NCBI GenBank assembly: GCA_937888735.1
Contig: CALASN010000107.1
Coordinates: 1 to 48,873 of the forward strand
DNA: 48,873 nucleotides
Direction: 5' to 3'
Origin: UBA5499 sp002426275
GTDB lineage: Bacteria; Bacillota; DTU084
Shown here one piece after another: positions 1-8,309 of the stretch. The notes beneath the pieces are model-generated. The model saw nothing but the letters and a program-made list of their open reading frames with translations. It made no database searches and was not told the origin of the DNA. The position numbers and the translations under genes were made by a program. Within the stretch, counting starts at the first letter, position 1. Each line of letters begins with the position of its first letter.

Positions 1-687
1 CATAGTGAGATTTTCCTCGTCTGCGCCGCTGAAAGCGGAGCCGATTTCTTTTTTGATCACTTCCGCCGTGCGCTCGCCTATCATTAAATTATATGTGCGC
101 CGTACATGCCCTATGATCGCCTCGTCCATCTTATCTCCGGCCGTACGTTCGCTTTTGCTGGCCACGATCCCGCCCAGCGAAATCACAGCCACTTCCGTGG
201 TTCCGCCTCCGATATCGACTACCATGCTGCCTGTAGGCTCCTGCACGGGCAAGCCCGCGCCTATAGCCGCTGCCATGGGCTCTTCGATTAAAGCCGCATC
301 CCGGGCGCCGGCTTGCATAGCCGCGTCCAAGACCGCGCGTTTTTCCACTTCCGTCACGCCGGAAGGCACGGAAACCACTACTCTGGGTTTAAATAAACCC
401 CGCCGCTTTTGGGCTGTGGTAATGAAATGATTCAACATCGCCCTTGTGATCTCGAAGTCGGCGATGGCTCCATCCTTCATGGGACGCATAGCTACAATAT
501 TGCCAGGTGTACGCCCTACCATCTCCTTGGCTTTATCACCAACCGCAAAAACCTCGCCGCTCTCCCGGTGAATGGCCACCACAGACGGTTCTTGCAGAAC
601 CAAACCCTTTCCCCTGACAAAAACCAATGTATTGGCCGTGCCAAGATCAATTCCCAAATCGCGGGTGTAGCGCCCGAATAAACCCAT
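1..687 (-). CDS. mreB: Rod shape-determining protein MreB, 3' end cut by window edge
   Basis: Actin-like ATPase that polymerises under the membrane and guides side-wall peptidoglycan synthesis. The first 229 codons are present; the frame is open to base 1, so the C-terminal third is missing. Visible: N-terminal phosphate-1 motif DLGIDLGTANTLVF, the MreB-typical RVVVSVPSGVTEVEKRA, and the phosphate-2 loop MVVDIGGGTTEVAV followed by ISLGGIV. The ATG (685-687) follows an AGGAAAGGGG ribosome-binding site. It lies downstream of radC and maf on the same strand, the usual Bacillota maf-radC-mreB order, where mreC and mreD would follow beyond the window. Confidence 0.96.
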   Translation of the reverse strand, partial: MGLFGRYTRDLGIDLGTANTLVFVRGKGLVLQEPSVVAIHRESGEVFAVGDKAKEMVGRTPGNIVAMRPMKDGAIADFEITRAMLNHFITTAQKRRGLFKPRVVVSVPSGVTEVEKRAVLDAAMQAGARDAALIEEPMAAAIGAGLPVQEPTGSMVVDIGGGTTEVAVISLGGIVASKSERTAGDKMDEAIIGHVRRTYNLMIGERTAEVIKKEIGSAFSGADEENLTM

Positions 688-710
688 CTTCAAAGACCCC
701 TTTCCTCATC

Positions 711-1421
711 TTAACTAGCCAGCGTAACTGGAAAATATCCTTCTTCCCGCATGCTGCAATGACAGCTATGTCCAATGATGACGTGATCCAAAACTTCGAT
801 TCCCAGGATCCTGCCGGCGCTCACCAGCCGCGCCGTTAAGCTTATATCTTCCCTGCTGGGAGCAGGATCGCCGCTGGGATGATTGTGAACTAAAATGAGC
901 GCCGCGGCGCTACGGCGAATTGCCTCCTTAAAAAGCTCCCTAGGATGCACGATGGTCGAAGCCAACGTGCCGATGGAAACAGTCTTGACGGACATCACCC
1001 GGTTTTTGGTATTTAAAAGCAGAATGCGAAAATGCTCTCGATCGTAATCTCGCATCTCGCTCATCATCTGCACCACATCGCGCGGTGTTGAAATTTGACT
1101 GCCCGGTTTGAACTGTGAATTTTGCGTTCTCCTGCCAAATTCTATCGCCGCTAAAATCTGGGCCGCCTTGGCAGGCCCGATCCCAGCCATCTGCAGCAGC
1201 TCCTCGGCAGAGGCCTGGGCCATCCTTTCCAGGCCGCCGAAAGCTGTCAAAAGTTCGTCCGCCAGTCCTAAGGCGGAAAGTTTGCTGGTGCCTGTATGCA
1301 AAATGATTGCCAACAGCTCCCGCTCGGCCAAGACGCCGGCTCCGAGCGCCAGCAGCTTTTCCCGCGGCCTCGTATGAAGCGGAAGATCGAGCATCCTCAC
1401 CTGATACCTTAACTTCCCCAC
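711..1421 (-). CDS. radC: RadC-family JAB/MPN-domain protein
   Basis: RadC family protein of 236 residues; the biochemical role is still unsettled despite the old DNA-repair name. A helix-hairpin-helix stretch lies at about residues 60-95 (AGIGPAKAAQIL), followed by the MPN/JAMM metal-binding domain, whose HxH-x10-D ligands are H179, H181 and D192 in VHNHPSGDPAPSREDI. The start is GTG, chosen because GAGGAGG lies about 7 nt upstream; an internal ATG nine codons later has its purine stretch directly abutting it and is less likely. It lies between maf and mreB and is probably cotranscribed with both. Confidence 0.95.
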   Translation of the reverse strand: MGKLRYQVRMLDLPLHTRPREKLLALGAGVLAERELLAIILHTGTSKLSALGLADELLTAFGGLERMAQASAEELLQMAGIGPAKAAQILAAIEFGRRTQNSQFKPGSQISTPRDVVQMMSEMRDYDREHFRILLLNTKNRVMSVKTVSIGTLASTIVHPRELFKEAIRRSAAALILVHNHPSGDPAPSREDISLTARLVSAGRILGIEVLDHVIIGHSCHCSMREEGYFPVTLAS

Positions 1422-1433
1422 GGCTATACCTCC

Positions 1434-2009
1434 TCAGGGCACCTCGACGCCAAACTTGGCCAGCTGCTGCACAAGCAAAGAAACGGGCAGTCCCACCACA
1501 TTGTAGAAGCAGCCGTCGATCCTTTTGACCAGCGCCGCTCCCTTGCCTTGAATTCCGTAGGCGCCCGCTTTATCCAAAGGTTCTCCGGTGGCAACATATC
1601 GTTGGATTTCAGCCTCGGTCAAAGAGCGCATCTCAACTGCGGTAAGCTGATGAGCGCAAACTTGCCTGGCGCCTTCAACCAAAGCCAGGCCGGTTAAGAC
1701 CTGGTGGACTTGGCCTGAAATCCGCCGCAGCATGCGGGCAGCCTCCGCTTGATCTCGCGGTTTTCCCAATATTTCACCATGCAAACACACGAGAGTATCT
1801 GCTCCCAAGATCAAACCTTCCCTGCGCGCAGAGACGGCTTCGGCTTTGGCTAAAGCCAGCTTCTCCACGCGCCTATCCACCGGGCCGTCTGTCTCTTCTT
1901 CAACCTGGCTTGCCACTACCTCGAAGGGAATGCCCAGCTGTCTGAGAATGGCGGCTCTGCGGGGGGACGTAGAGGCTAAAATCAATTTTATAATACCCGA
2001 TACCCCCAA
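1434..2009 (-). CDS. maf: Maf-family nucleotide pyrophosphatase
   Basis: Maf/YhdE-type nucleoside triphosphate pyrophosphatase (191 aa), expected to hydrolyse dTTP/UTP or modified nucleotides to the monophosphate. The N-terminal signature LILASTSPRR (residues 9-18) and the catalytic-loop GADTLV (D71) are intact, as is the late GKGAALVKRIDGCFYNVVG segment typical of the dTTP/UTP subgroup. The most likely start is a TTG at 2007-2009, which overlaps the end of the upstream DUF4321 gene by 22 nt. A start nearer KLILAS would need a non-standard codon, so the first few residues are uncertain. Confidence 0.93.
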   Translation of the reverse strand: MGVSGIIKLILASTSPRRAAILRQLGIPFEVVASQVEEETDGPVDRRVEKLALAKAEAVSARREGLILGADTLVCLHGEILGKPRDQAEAARMLRRISGQVHQVLTGLALVEGARQVCAHQLTAVEMRSLTEAEIQRYVATGEPLDKAGAYGIQGKGAALVKRIDGCFYNVVGLPVSLLVQQLAKFGVEVP

Positions 2010-2242
2010 ATCGCCGCCAGCACGCCCAGAACGGTGGCAAAATTAAATTTCAGGCTGAAACCGATGGTAAAGGACAGCGCATCCGCCAGCTTTAAGGTGA
2101 CAGGCGGAAAACCAGCTTTTACGGCATATTTGAGAAAGGGAAGCACTCCGCCTAAAGCCTCGCCCAAAACGCTGCCTGCTAAAATGCCAATCAGCACCAA
2201 AAGCAGCAGCAGCGCAGGATTCTTATTGTAATTTTTGGCCAC
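1988..2242 (-). CDS. DUF4321 small membrane protein
   Basis: Protein of 84 residues with two hydrophobic segments (about 9-30 and 58-82) and a short amphipathic middle. Its length, GILAGSVLGEALGG motif and position directly before maf match the DUF4321 family of Bacillota, whose function is unknown. The GTG start shares its first base with the TAG stop of the upstream apbE gene, so translation is probably coupled; the 3' end overlaps the maf start. Confidence 0.8.
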   Translation of the reverse strand: MAKNYNKNPALLLLLVLIGILAGSVLGEALGGVLPFLKYAVKAGFPPVTLKLADALSFTIGFSLKFNFATVLGVLAAIWGYRVL

Positions 2243-3270
2243 TAATCTCTCTCCTTCGCAAGAGCATAACTGAGACCGTCCGTGGCGTAGATTTTGCCGG
2301 AACTGTCAGCCACCAAAGCTTGCGCTTTAAATTTCGCCACCAAAGGCAGGCCTTCCTCCGGACCCAGCAGAAAACAGGCGGTGGAAAGGAGATCCGCCAA
2401 AATTCCTGTCCGGGCAATTACCGTGGCGCTCTGACATTTTGAGGCCGGATAACCTGTCAGCGGATCCAAAAGGTGATGATAGCGCTTTCCCTGAGCGTAA
2501 AAGTATCTTTGGTAATCGCCTGAGGTGGAGACGGCGCCCTGCCGAACTTGCACCACAGCCAGCAACCCTTCTTTGCGCGGGTGTTTAATCCCTATTTTCC
2601 AGGCTCCTTTGGGCGCGGCTCCCAACAGGCCAACCTGACCCCCGGCGTTCACCAGCGCCCGCTTAACCCCATGGGCTTTAAGCACGCCTAGCGCTCTGTC
2701 CACAGCGTAACCTTTGGCGCAACCGCCCAGATCCAATTGCATGCCAACTGGGATGCGCACGATGCCGGACGGTGCGATGCTGACCTTCTGCCAACCAACC
2801 TCAAAGCGGGCTCTGGCAACGTCCTCAGCTCTGGGCAGCTTCTGCTTCTCCCGCGCTTCTCCCCAAAGACGGCTGAGCTTTCCCACTGTAGGATCATAGG
2901 CTCCAGCGCTGGCTTTGGCCATGGCCAAAGCTTGTCCCAGTACCTCCAGGGTCTGTGGAGCTACTGTCGCGCTTCCCCGGCGGGCCAAGAGGCTGAGATC
3001 GCTGCCCGGCTGGTACTGAGACAACAGCCCCTCGATCCGCCTGATCTCAGCGACGGCGGCTTCTGCTGCTTCCCGGCCGCCGGCTCCCCACACCTCAAGT
3101 TCAACTATGGTGTCCAAAGCGAAAGTTTGATGGCGAAAAGGCTTCTGCTGCCGCGCATATTGAAACAAACTCAGGGCAATAATAAAAGCTGAGATGATCC
3201 CCACGCGCCAGAGAGCAGGCTTCCTTTGCCGCTTTAAATTAAGTTTAACATTACGTTCACTAAAAGACAA
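2242..3270 (-). CDS. apbE: FAD:protein FMN transferase (ApbE), membrane-anchored
   Basis: Transfers FMN from FAD onto threonine of target proteins; with rnf genes directly upstream the natural substrates are RnfG and RnfD. A basic N-terminus and one membrane segment (about residues 20-37) precede the ApbE domain, which shows LDTIVELEVWG, DPTVGKLSRLWG, the DLGGCAKGYAVD nucleotide/metal region, NAGGQVGLLG and HHLLDPLTGYPA. The start is taken as TTG at 3270, preceded by AGGTG with 8 nt spacing; a second TTG at 3288 is possible, and extension further upstream would run into rnfB without a ribosome-binding site. It follows rnfB by 53 nt, so it is probably the last gene of the rnf operon. Confidence 0.94.
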   Translation of the reverse strand: MSFSERNVKLNLKRQRKPALWRVGIISAFIIALSLFQYARQQKPFRHQTFALDTIVELEVWGAGGREAAEAAVAEIRRIEGLLSQYQPGSDLSLLARRGSATVAPQTLEVLGQALAMAKASAGAYDPTVGKLSRLWGEAREKQKLPRAEDVARARFEVGWQKVSIAPSGIVRIPVGMQLDLGGCAKGYAVDRALGVLKAHGVKRALVNAGGQVGLLGAAPKGAWKIGIKHPRKEGLLAVVQVRQGAVSTSGDYQRYFYAQGKRYHHLLDPLTGYPASKCQSATVIARTGILADLLSTACFLLGPEEGLPLVAKFKAQALVADSSGKIYATDGLSYALAKERD

Positions 3271-3323
3271 GTAGAAAACACCTGCCAATGATTGATAACT
3301 GAATGGAAGTTTCAGGGAGGGCG

Positions 3324-4109
3324 CTATTGGCCCTTTGTTACAATTGCCCCGGTGGGACACTTCTCGGCGCACAGGGCGCAGCCGTCGCATTTTTCATAAT
3401 CGATCGCAGCCAAATTATCCGCAAGGGCAATTGCGCCCAGCGGGCACGCTTTGACGCAGAGGCCGCAGCCGATGCAGCCGGCGGGACAAATTTTCCGCAC
3501 CGCCCGTCCCTCCTCGCCAGAGCCGCAGGCCACCGCAAACTGCGCCTGGGCCGGAAGCAAAGTCAGCACGCCGCGCGGGCAGGCGGATACGCATACCCCG
3601 CAGCCCGTACATTTTTCCAGCTTCACTTCAGGCAGCCCGTCAGGTCCCATGACCAAGGCTGCAAAACGGCAAGCCCGTACGCAGTCGCCATAGCCTAAGC
3701 AGGCCCAATCGCAAGCCTTAGCGCCGCCCAACTGGTGAGCGGCCAGGCACTGCTCTATTCCTCTGTATGCAAAGCGCTCCCGGCATTCTTTGCCTCGGCA
3801 GCGCGCATGAGCCACCTTCTCCTCCAGATCGACGGCCTCCACTCCCATAATGGCGGCTAGCTTGGCGGCTCCGGCGTCACCGCCAGGGGCGCACAGCCCG
3901 ATTGCCGCTTTGCCTGCAGCCACAGCCTGAGCATACCCGCTGCAGCCCGGGTAGCCGCAGGCGCCGCAATTGGCCCCTGGCAGGGCTTGGGTAATCGTTT
4001 CCACCTTGGGGTCAGTCTCTACCGCAAACACCCGGGAAGCGTAAGCCAGAATCGCGCCAAAGGCTAATCCGGTCACAGCCAAGACCGCCACCGTGTAAAC
4101 TATTAACAT
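3324..4109 (-). CDS. rnfB: Rnf complex iron-sulfur subunit RnfB
   Basis: Ferredoxin-accepting subunit of the ion-translocating ferredoxin:NAD+ oxidoreductase (261 aa). It has one N-terminal membrane helix (residues 2-25) and the Fe-S domain NCGACGYPGCSGYA (C48, C51, C56). Further cysteine sets follow: CDWACLGYGDC, CTGCGVCVSACP, CIGCGLCVKACP and CDGCALCAEKCP. This long, multi-cluster form is the clostridial/acetogen type rather than the shorter proteobacterial one. The gene begins 10 nt after rnfA. Confidence 0.97.
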   Translation of the reverse strand: MLIVYTVAVLAVTGLAFGAILAYASRVFAVETDPKVETITQALPGANCGACGYPGCSGYAQAVAAGKAAIGLCAPGGDAGAAKLAAIMGVEAVDLEEKVAHARCRGKECRERFAYRGIEQCLAAHQLGGAKACDWACLGYGDCVRACRFAALVMGPDGLPEVKLEKCTGCGVCVSACPRGVLTLLPAQAQFAVACGSGEEGRAVRKICPAGCIGCGLCVKACPLGAIALADNLAAIDYEKCDGCALCAEKCPTGAIVTKGQ

Positions 4110-4119
4110 TCCTCTCCCC

Positions 4120-4716
4120 CTAGCCCAAAAGCTTGCTTAAATTGAAACCCGAAAAGCCCATAAACGCAATGGACAACAGCCCCGCGGTGACCAGGGCAAT
4201 GGGAAAGCCCCGCCAAGCGCGGCCGATGGGAGCGCCCGCCAGCCGTTCCCTGATGCCGGAGAAAAGCACGATGGCCACAGTGAAGCCTAAAGCCGCCCCC
4301 ACGCCGTTTACCACCGCGGAGATGAAGTCATATTTCTCCTGCACGTTAATGAGAGCCACGCCCAATACCGCGCAGTTGGTGGTGATCAATGGTAGATACA
4401 CTCCCAAAGCCTGATAAAGGCCGGGACTGCTCTTCTGCAGCACCATCTCCACAAACTGCACCAGACTTGCTATGATCAAAATAAAGGCTATGGTCTGTAA
4501 GAATTCAAGCCCCAGAGGAAGCAAAATAAACTCATTGAAAAGCCAGGTGACAGCCGAGGCCAGGCCGATTACGAACGTCACGGCCAGGCCCATGCCCAAG
4601 GCGGTCTCAAACTTTTGGGAAACACCCAGAAAAGGGCAGATGCCGAGAAACTTTACCATCACAAAGTTATTGATCAAAACCGCGCTAAAGAAAATCACAA
4701 GCAAATTAGAGTTCAT
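4120..4716 (-). CDS. rnfA: Rnf complex membrane subunit RnfA
   Basis: Integral membrane subunit (198 aa, about six helices) of the Rnf pump, homologous to NqrE and paired with RnfE. The family motif region NNFVMVKFLGICPFLGVS (about residues 16-33) carries the cysteine expected near the membrane [2Fe-2S] site; the second half contains LPLITTNCAVLGVAL with the matching conserved cysteine. It overlaps the end of rnfE by 11 nt, indicating translational coupling within the operon. Confidence 0.97.
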   Translation of the reverse strand: MNSNLLVIFFSAVLINNFVMVKFLGICPFLGVSQKFETALGMGLAVTFVIGLASAVTWLFNEFILLPLGLEFLQTIAFILIIASLVQFVEMVLQKSSPGLYQALGVYLPLITTNCAVLGVALINVQEKYDFISAVVNGVGAALGFTVAIVLFSGIRERLAGAPIGRAWRGFPIALVTAGLLSIAFMGFSGFNLSKLLG

Positions 4717-5338
4717 CTTTATTCCCTCCTTTGCGCGCTAGGTGCTGGTTCAAAAAGCCCATCAACAGCCCCAATGTGATGAAAGCGCCCGGCGGCAAAA
4801 TCATGATTAAGCCGGCCGTCTGCCGCGGAAGCAGGGTGATGCCCGCAAAGCCGAAATCCGCCGCCTGGGCAAACTTTCCGGTTCCCAAAAGTTCCCTTAC
4901 CATGCCCAAAACGGACAGAGAAACAGTGAAGCCCAAACCCATGCCCACGCCGTCCAAAAGCGAAGGCAACAGCCTGTTTTTGGAGGCGAAAGTCTCCGCT
5001 CTGGCCAGGATGATACAATTCACCACAATCAAAGGAATGTAAATCCCCAAAACTTCCGCCAGGGACGGCAGGTAAGCCTGCATTAAGCTGTCGATGATGG
5101 TAACCAGCGTGGCGATCACCACCACAAAACACGGAATCCTGATCTTATCGGGAATCACATTGCGCAGGAGCGAAATCAAAAGGTTAGAACCCGCCAGGAC
5201 CAAAGTGGTGGCAAGTCCCATCCCCAAGCCGTTGATGAGCGATGTTGTCACGGCCAAAGTGGGGCACATCCCCAAAACCAAACGAAAGGTTGGATTCTCG
5301 TTAGTCACGCCGTTCTTAACGATCTTCCATATGCTCAT
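4706..5338 (-). CDS. rnfE: Rnf complex membrane subunit RnfE
   Basis: Integral membrane subunit (210 aa, about six helices), homologous to RnfA/NqrD. It shows FRLVLGMCPTLAVTTSLING near the N-terminus and YIPLIVVNCIILARAE in the middle, the two half-sites with conserved cysteines that sit opposite those of RnfA. The start overlaps the rnfG stop as ATGA. Gene order C-D-G-E-A-B, as in clostridial Rnf clusters. Confidence 0.97.
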   Translation of the reverse strand: MSIWKIVKNGVTNENPTFRLVLGMCPTLAVTTSLINGLGMGLATTLVLAGSNLLISLLRNVIPDKIRIPCFVVVIATLVTIIDSLMQAYLPSLAEVLGIYIPLIVVNCIILARAETFASKNRLLPSLLDGVGMGLGFTVSLSVLGMVRELLGTGKFAQAADFGFAGITLLPRQTAGLIMILPPGAFITLGLLMGFLNQHLARKGGNKDEL

Positions 5339-5886
5339 CTCGACACCTCCTGAAAAACAGCCAAGGCGGTGTTCACGCCGCGGGTTAACGCCCGCGAAGA
5401 GACTGTGGCGCCGCTGACGGCTTGAATTGTCCCCCCATCCTTCTTCACAGCCAGCAGCTTTCCAGCTTTGACGCCTTTGAACTGCGAGAGGAAACTATCT
5501 TCCACAACCCGAGAGCCCAAACCGGGCGTTTCGTTCTGCTGGTTCACCACTACCCCGCGAATCGTGCCCGCCGCTGTAATCCCGACAAGACAATTGAGCT
5601 TGCCGCCGTAGCCTCGGGGCGCCAAGCTCACAACATAGCCCTCGGGCCTGGCGGCTTTCCAAATGGCCTCCACAGTGGCGAATTCTTCCCGCTGCCGCAA
5701 GGAAGACGCTTTGTCGAGCTTTTCATAATGTCCGGCCGGAAAAGCCTTAGCCAGAGAACCGTTCAAACGCTCTTCCTGCTGTTTGACAATGCGGCCTGCA
5801 GTGAGGCCGTTCACCCAGCTGAGGCCTAAGCCAGCCGCCGCGCTGATGAGCATCAGCGTCAGCGCCAATTTCATTCCTTCACGCAT
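5335..5886 (-). CDS. rnfG: Rnf complex flavoprotein RnfG
   Basis: Membrane-anchored FMN-binding subunit (183 aa). One N-terminal helix (about residues 6-28) is followed by an FMN-binding domain. The attachment motif SGATVSS near the C-terminus places the covalently flavinylated threonine at T161, the site expected to be modified by the ApbE encoded downstream. The GPG-like segment NETPGLGSRV is also typical. The first ATG is preceded by GGAGGAGC and overlaps the rnfD stop by 8 nt. Confidence 0.96.
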   Translation of the reverse strand: MREGMKLALTLMLISAAAGLGLSWVNGLTAGRIVKQQEERLNGSLAKAFPAGHYEKLDKASSLRQREEFATVEAIWKAARPEGYVVSLAPRGYGGKLNCLVGITAAGTIRGVVVNQQNETPGLGSRVVEDSFLSQFKGVKAGKLLAVKKDGGTIQAVSGATVSSRALTRGVNTALAVFQEVSR

Positions 5887-6802
5887 GCGCGCTCCTCCTT
5901 CCGGGCATGGTCCAGCGCTCCAAGAGAGGAGAGGCCGCGTTCATCAGCAAGATTGCGTAATTGACTCCTTCCGGGTAGCCGCCGAAGAGCCGGATGAGCA
6001 CCGTAAGGACGCCGCAGCCAACCCCAAAGTAAATCCTGCCCCTCCCCGTCACCGGCGAGGTCACATAGTCTGTGGCCATGAAAAAGGCGCCCAAAAGCAG
6101 ACCGCCGGCCAGAAGGTGAAAAATCGGATCTTGCCCCCACAGCGCCGTGAGGATGAACACTGTGCCCAAATAGCATAAGGGAATGCGCACATCGATTCTG
6201 CGCTTTACGATCAGGTAACCGGCGCCAAGGAGAATGGCAAAGGCGGACGTCTCTCCCAAACTGCCGGCCACATTACCCCAAAAAAGCCGGGCATAGCTCA
6301 CTTGTAAGCCTTGATATTTGGCTAAAGCAAGCGGCGTGGCCGAAGTGAGGGCATCGGTTCCCAAAGCTGCCCCCCGGGGCCAGACCCAACTGGTCATGGC
6401 CGCCGGCCAGGAAGCCAAAAGGGCAGCCCTGCCGATGAGAGCGGGATTGAAAGGATTATAGCCCAGCCCGCCGAAAATCTGCTTGCCCAAGCCAATGGCG
6501 ATGAGACTGGCCACCGGAATTTGCCACAATGGCAAAGTGGGCGGCAAAACCAAAGCCAACAGCAGCCCTGTAACCGCAGCCGAACCGTCGGCTACGGCAT
6601 TGCTTTTTTTGCGGGTGAGAAGCCATTCCCAGAAGACGGCGCTTCCAGCGCCCGCAAGCAGCATCCACAGCGCCCGCCAACCGAAAAAGTAAACTGCGGC
6701 GCAACAGGCCGGAAGGAGAGCCACTGCTACATCCCGCATTACAAACCGGATCTGATCGCCTGAATGCAAATGCGGCGCCGAGGCCACAATCAGCTTAGCC
6801 AT
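5879..6802 (-). CDS. rnfD: Rnf complex membrane flavoprotein RnfD
   Basis: Polytopic subunit (307 aa, about nine to ten helices), homologous to NqrB. The flavinylation motif is DALTSATPLAL (residues 150-160), matching Dxx(S/T)xAT with T156 as the FMN acceptor; the more usual glycine is serine here. GYNPFNPALIGRA (residues 114-126) is a family signature. The start is the ATG at 6800-6802, with GGGGAGG about 9 nt upstream; it overlaps the rnfC stop by 8 nt. Confidence 0.96.
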   Translation of the reverse strand: MAKLIVASAPHLHSGDQIRFVMRDVAVALLPACCAAVYFFGWRALWMLLAGAGSAVFWEWLLTRKKSNAVADGSAAVTGLLLALVLPPTLPLWQIPVASLIAIGLGKQIFGGLGYNPFNPALIGRAALLASWPAAMTSWVWPRGAALGTDALTSATPLALAKYQGLQVSYARLFWGNVAGSLGETSAFAILLGAGYLIVKRRIDVRIPLCYLGTVFILTALWGQDPIFHLLAGGLLLGAFFMATDYVTSPVTGRGRIYFGVGCGVLTVLIRLFGGYPEGVNYAILLMNAASPLLERWTMPGRRSAHA

Positions 6803-8117
6803 TGGCCTTAACCTCCCCTGCGAGTTTGCCCAGCTTAGCTTTTGCCAATCTGATGGTCTGCAAAAGAGGCCTGTGGGCAGGACAGACAAAAGCGCAGCCG
6901 CCGCACTCCCGGCAATTTGTCAGGCCTACTTCTTCCAGCTCTGAAAAACGTTCCTGTTCCAGATAAGTATCAACGTAAAGAGGCATCACTCCGTAAGGGC
7001 AGACTTGAACGCACTTACCGCAACGAATACAAGGGTCGGGAGAAGCGATTTGCTCATCCAGCGCCACAATCCCGGAGGTTCCCTTGGTCACGGGCGTCTT
7101 CAGATCAAAAATTGCGGGGGCCGTCATGGGACCTCCCGCCAAAAGCGTGCTTGTCCCCCGCCAATGTGCCGCCGCAAGCAGCTCTTCCAAGGGAGTGCCC
7201 AAGCGTACCCGCCAGTTTCCAGGATTTTCCACGCCTGAGCCTGCCACCGAGACGATGCGATCCGTGAGGGGCATCCCTGTGCGGAAAGCCCGGCCCAAAG
7301 CTGCGGCTGTGGCCACATTGTTCACCACAACTCCAGCCGCTGCAGGCAAGGCGCCAAGAGGCACGTTCCTGCCGGTTATGGCCTTAATTAAGAGCCGCTC
7401 CTCGCCCTGAGGATACTTGAGGCGCAAAACTTTCACTTCCAGCTGCGGCCAGGGGGCCAGCTGCTTCCGCATGACGGAAACTGCGTCAGGCTTATTCTCT
7501 TCTATGCCCACAATTCCTCGCGCGGCGCCGCCTGCTCTCAGCATCAGTCGCAACCCAAGGACTATATCCTCAGCGTCTTCCAACATCAATCTGTGATCGC
7601 AAGTGAGATAAGGCTCGCACTCCACTCCGTTCAAAATGACGGTATCGATTTTCGTATTCCCAGGCAATCTGTATTTCACATGGGTGGGGAAAGCAGCCCC
7701 TCCCATGCCCGCAAGGCCGGCTTCCAGCATCAAATTTACGATTTCAGCCGCCTCAAGCCCTTCAGGTTCCGCCACAGATCTCGCCAAAGGGACACAGAAG
7801 GCATCTTCGCCGTCGTTTTCCAAAACCACAGTCTGCGTTCTGGTCCCATTGGGCAAAGAAATAGTGGTAAAAGCTTTTACCACTCCTGAAACGCTGGCGT
7901 GTACCGGCGCGCTAACCATGCCTCCAGCCTCGGCTATTTTTTCTCCCCATAGCACGCGCTGCCCTTCTTGGACGATGCTTCGGGCCGGAATTCCCAAGGT
8001 TTGTCCCAAAGGCAGGTAAAGCATTTTAGGAGGGGGCAAAACTTGCGTCCGCGAAGCGCAAGTGGCTTCCTTGGCGGCAGGAGGATGTATTCCGCCTCGG
8101 GGAAACGTATAGCGCAA
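6795..8117 (-). CDS. rnfC: Rnf complex NADH-binding subunit RnfC
   Basis: Peripheral subunit (440 aa) carrying FMN, the NAD(H) site and two [4Fe-4S] clusters. Visible: GGIHPP near the N-terminus, the glycine-rich LAGMGGAAFPTHVK, the GVECEPYLTCDHRLM flavin-site segment, and C-terminal clusters CIRCGKCVQVCP and CRECGGCAFVCP. The start is a TTG at 8115-8117, preceded by AGAGGTGA with proper spacing; earlier in-frame codons have no ribosome-binding site. First gene of the rnfCDGEAB-apbE operon; the 192-bp gap to the divergent gene at 8310 must hold its promoter, but no strong consensus is evident. Confidence 0.96.
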   Translation of the reverse strand: MRYTFPRGGIHPPAAKEATCASRTQVLPPPKMLYLPLGQTLGIPARSIVQEGQRVLWGEKIAEAGGMVSAPVHASVSGVVKAFTTISLPNGTRTQTVVLENDGEDAFCVPLARSVAEPEGLEAAEIVNLMLEAGLAGMGGAAFPTHVKYRLPGNTKIDTVILNGVECEPYLTCDHRLMLEDAEDIVLGLRLMLRAGGAARGIVGIEENKPDAVSVMRKQLAPWPQLEVKVLRLKYPQGEERLLIKAITGRNVPLGALPAAAGVVVNNVATAAALGRAFRTGMPLTDRIVSVAGSGVENPGNWRVRLGTPLEELLAAAHWRGTSTLLAGGPMTAPAIFDLKTPVTKGTSGIVALDEQIASPDPCIRCGKCVQVCPYGVMPLYVDTYLEQERFSELEEVGLTNCRECGGCAFVCPAHRPLLQTIRLAKAKLGKLAGEVKANG

Positions 8118-8309
8118 ATAGATCACCTCTTTTGTATTTAATCCAACGCGCAAGTCCTCGCTAAAGTATTCTTGTTCAGCGGGAAAAATCCTTCTCCCCT
8201 GGTTCTATAATCGCAGCGCCGATTGTATAAAAATCCCAGCCCCCGTTGCTAGTAACTTTTAAACATGTGGTAAGACTAAGAAAGCCGTTGCAAAGAGGGA
8301 GGAACGCCG

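Noticed and set aside
8118..8309. Riboswitch or clear promoter for the rnf operon
   Set aside because: Several TATA-like boxes exist but none has a good -35 at proper spacing, and no known aptamer core is present.
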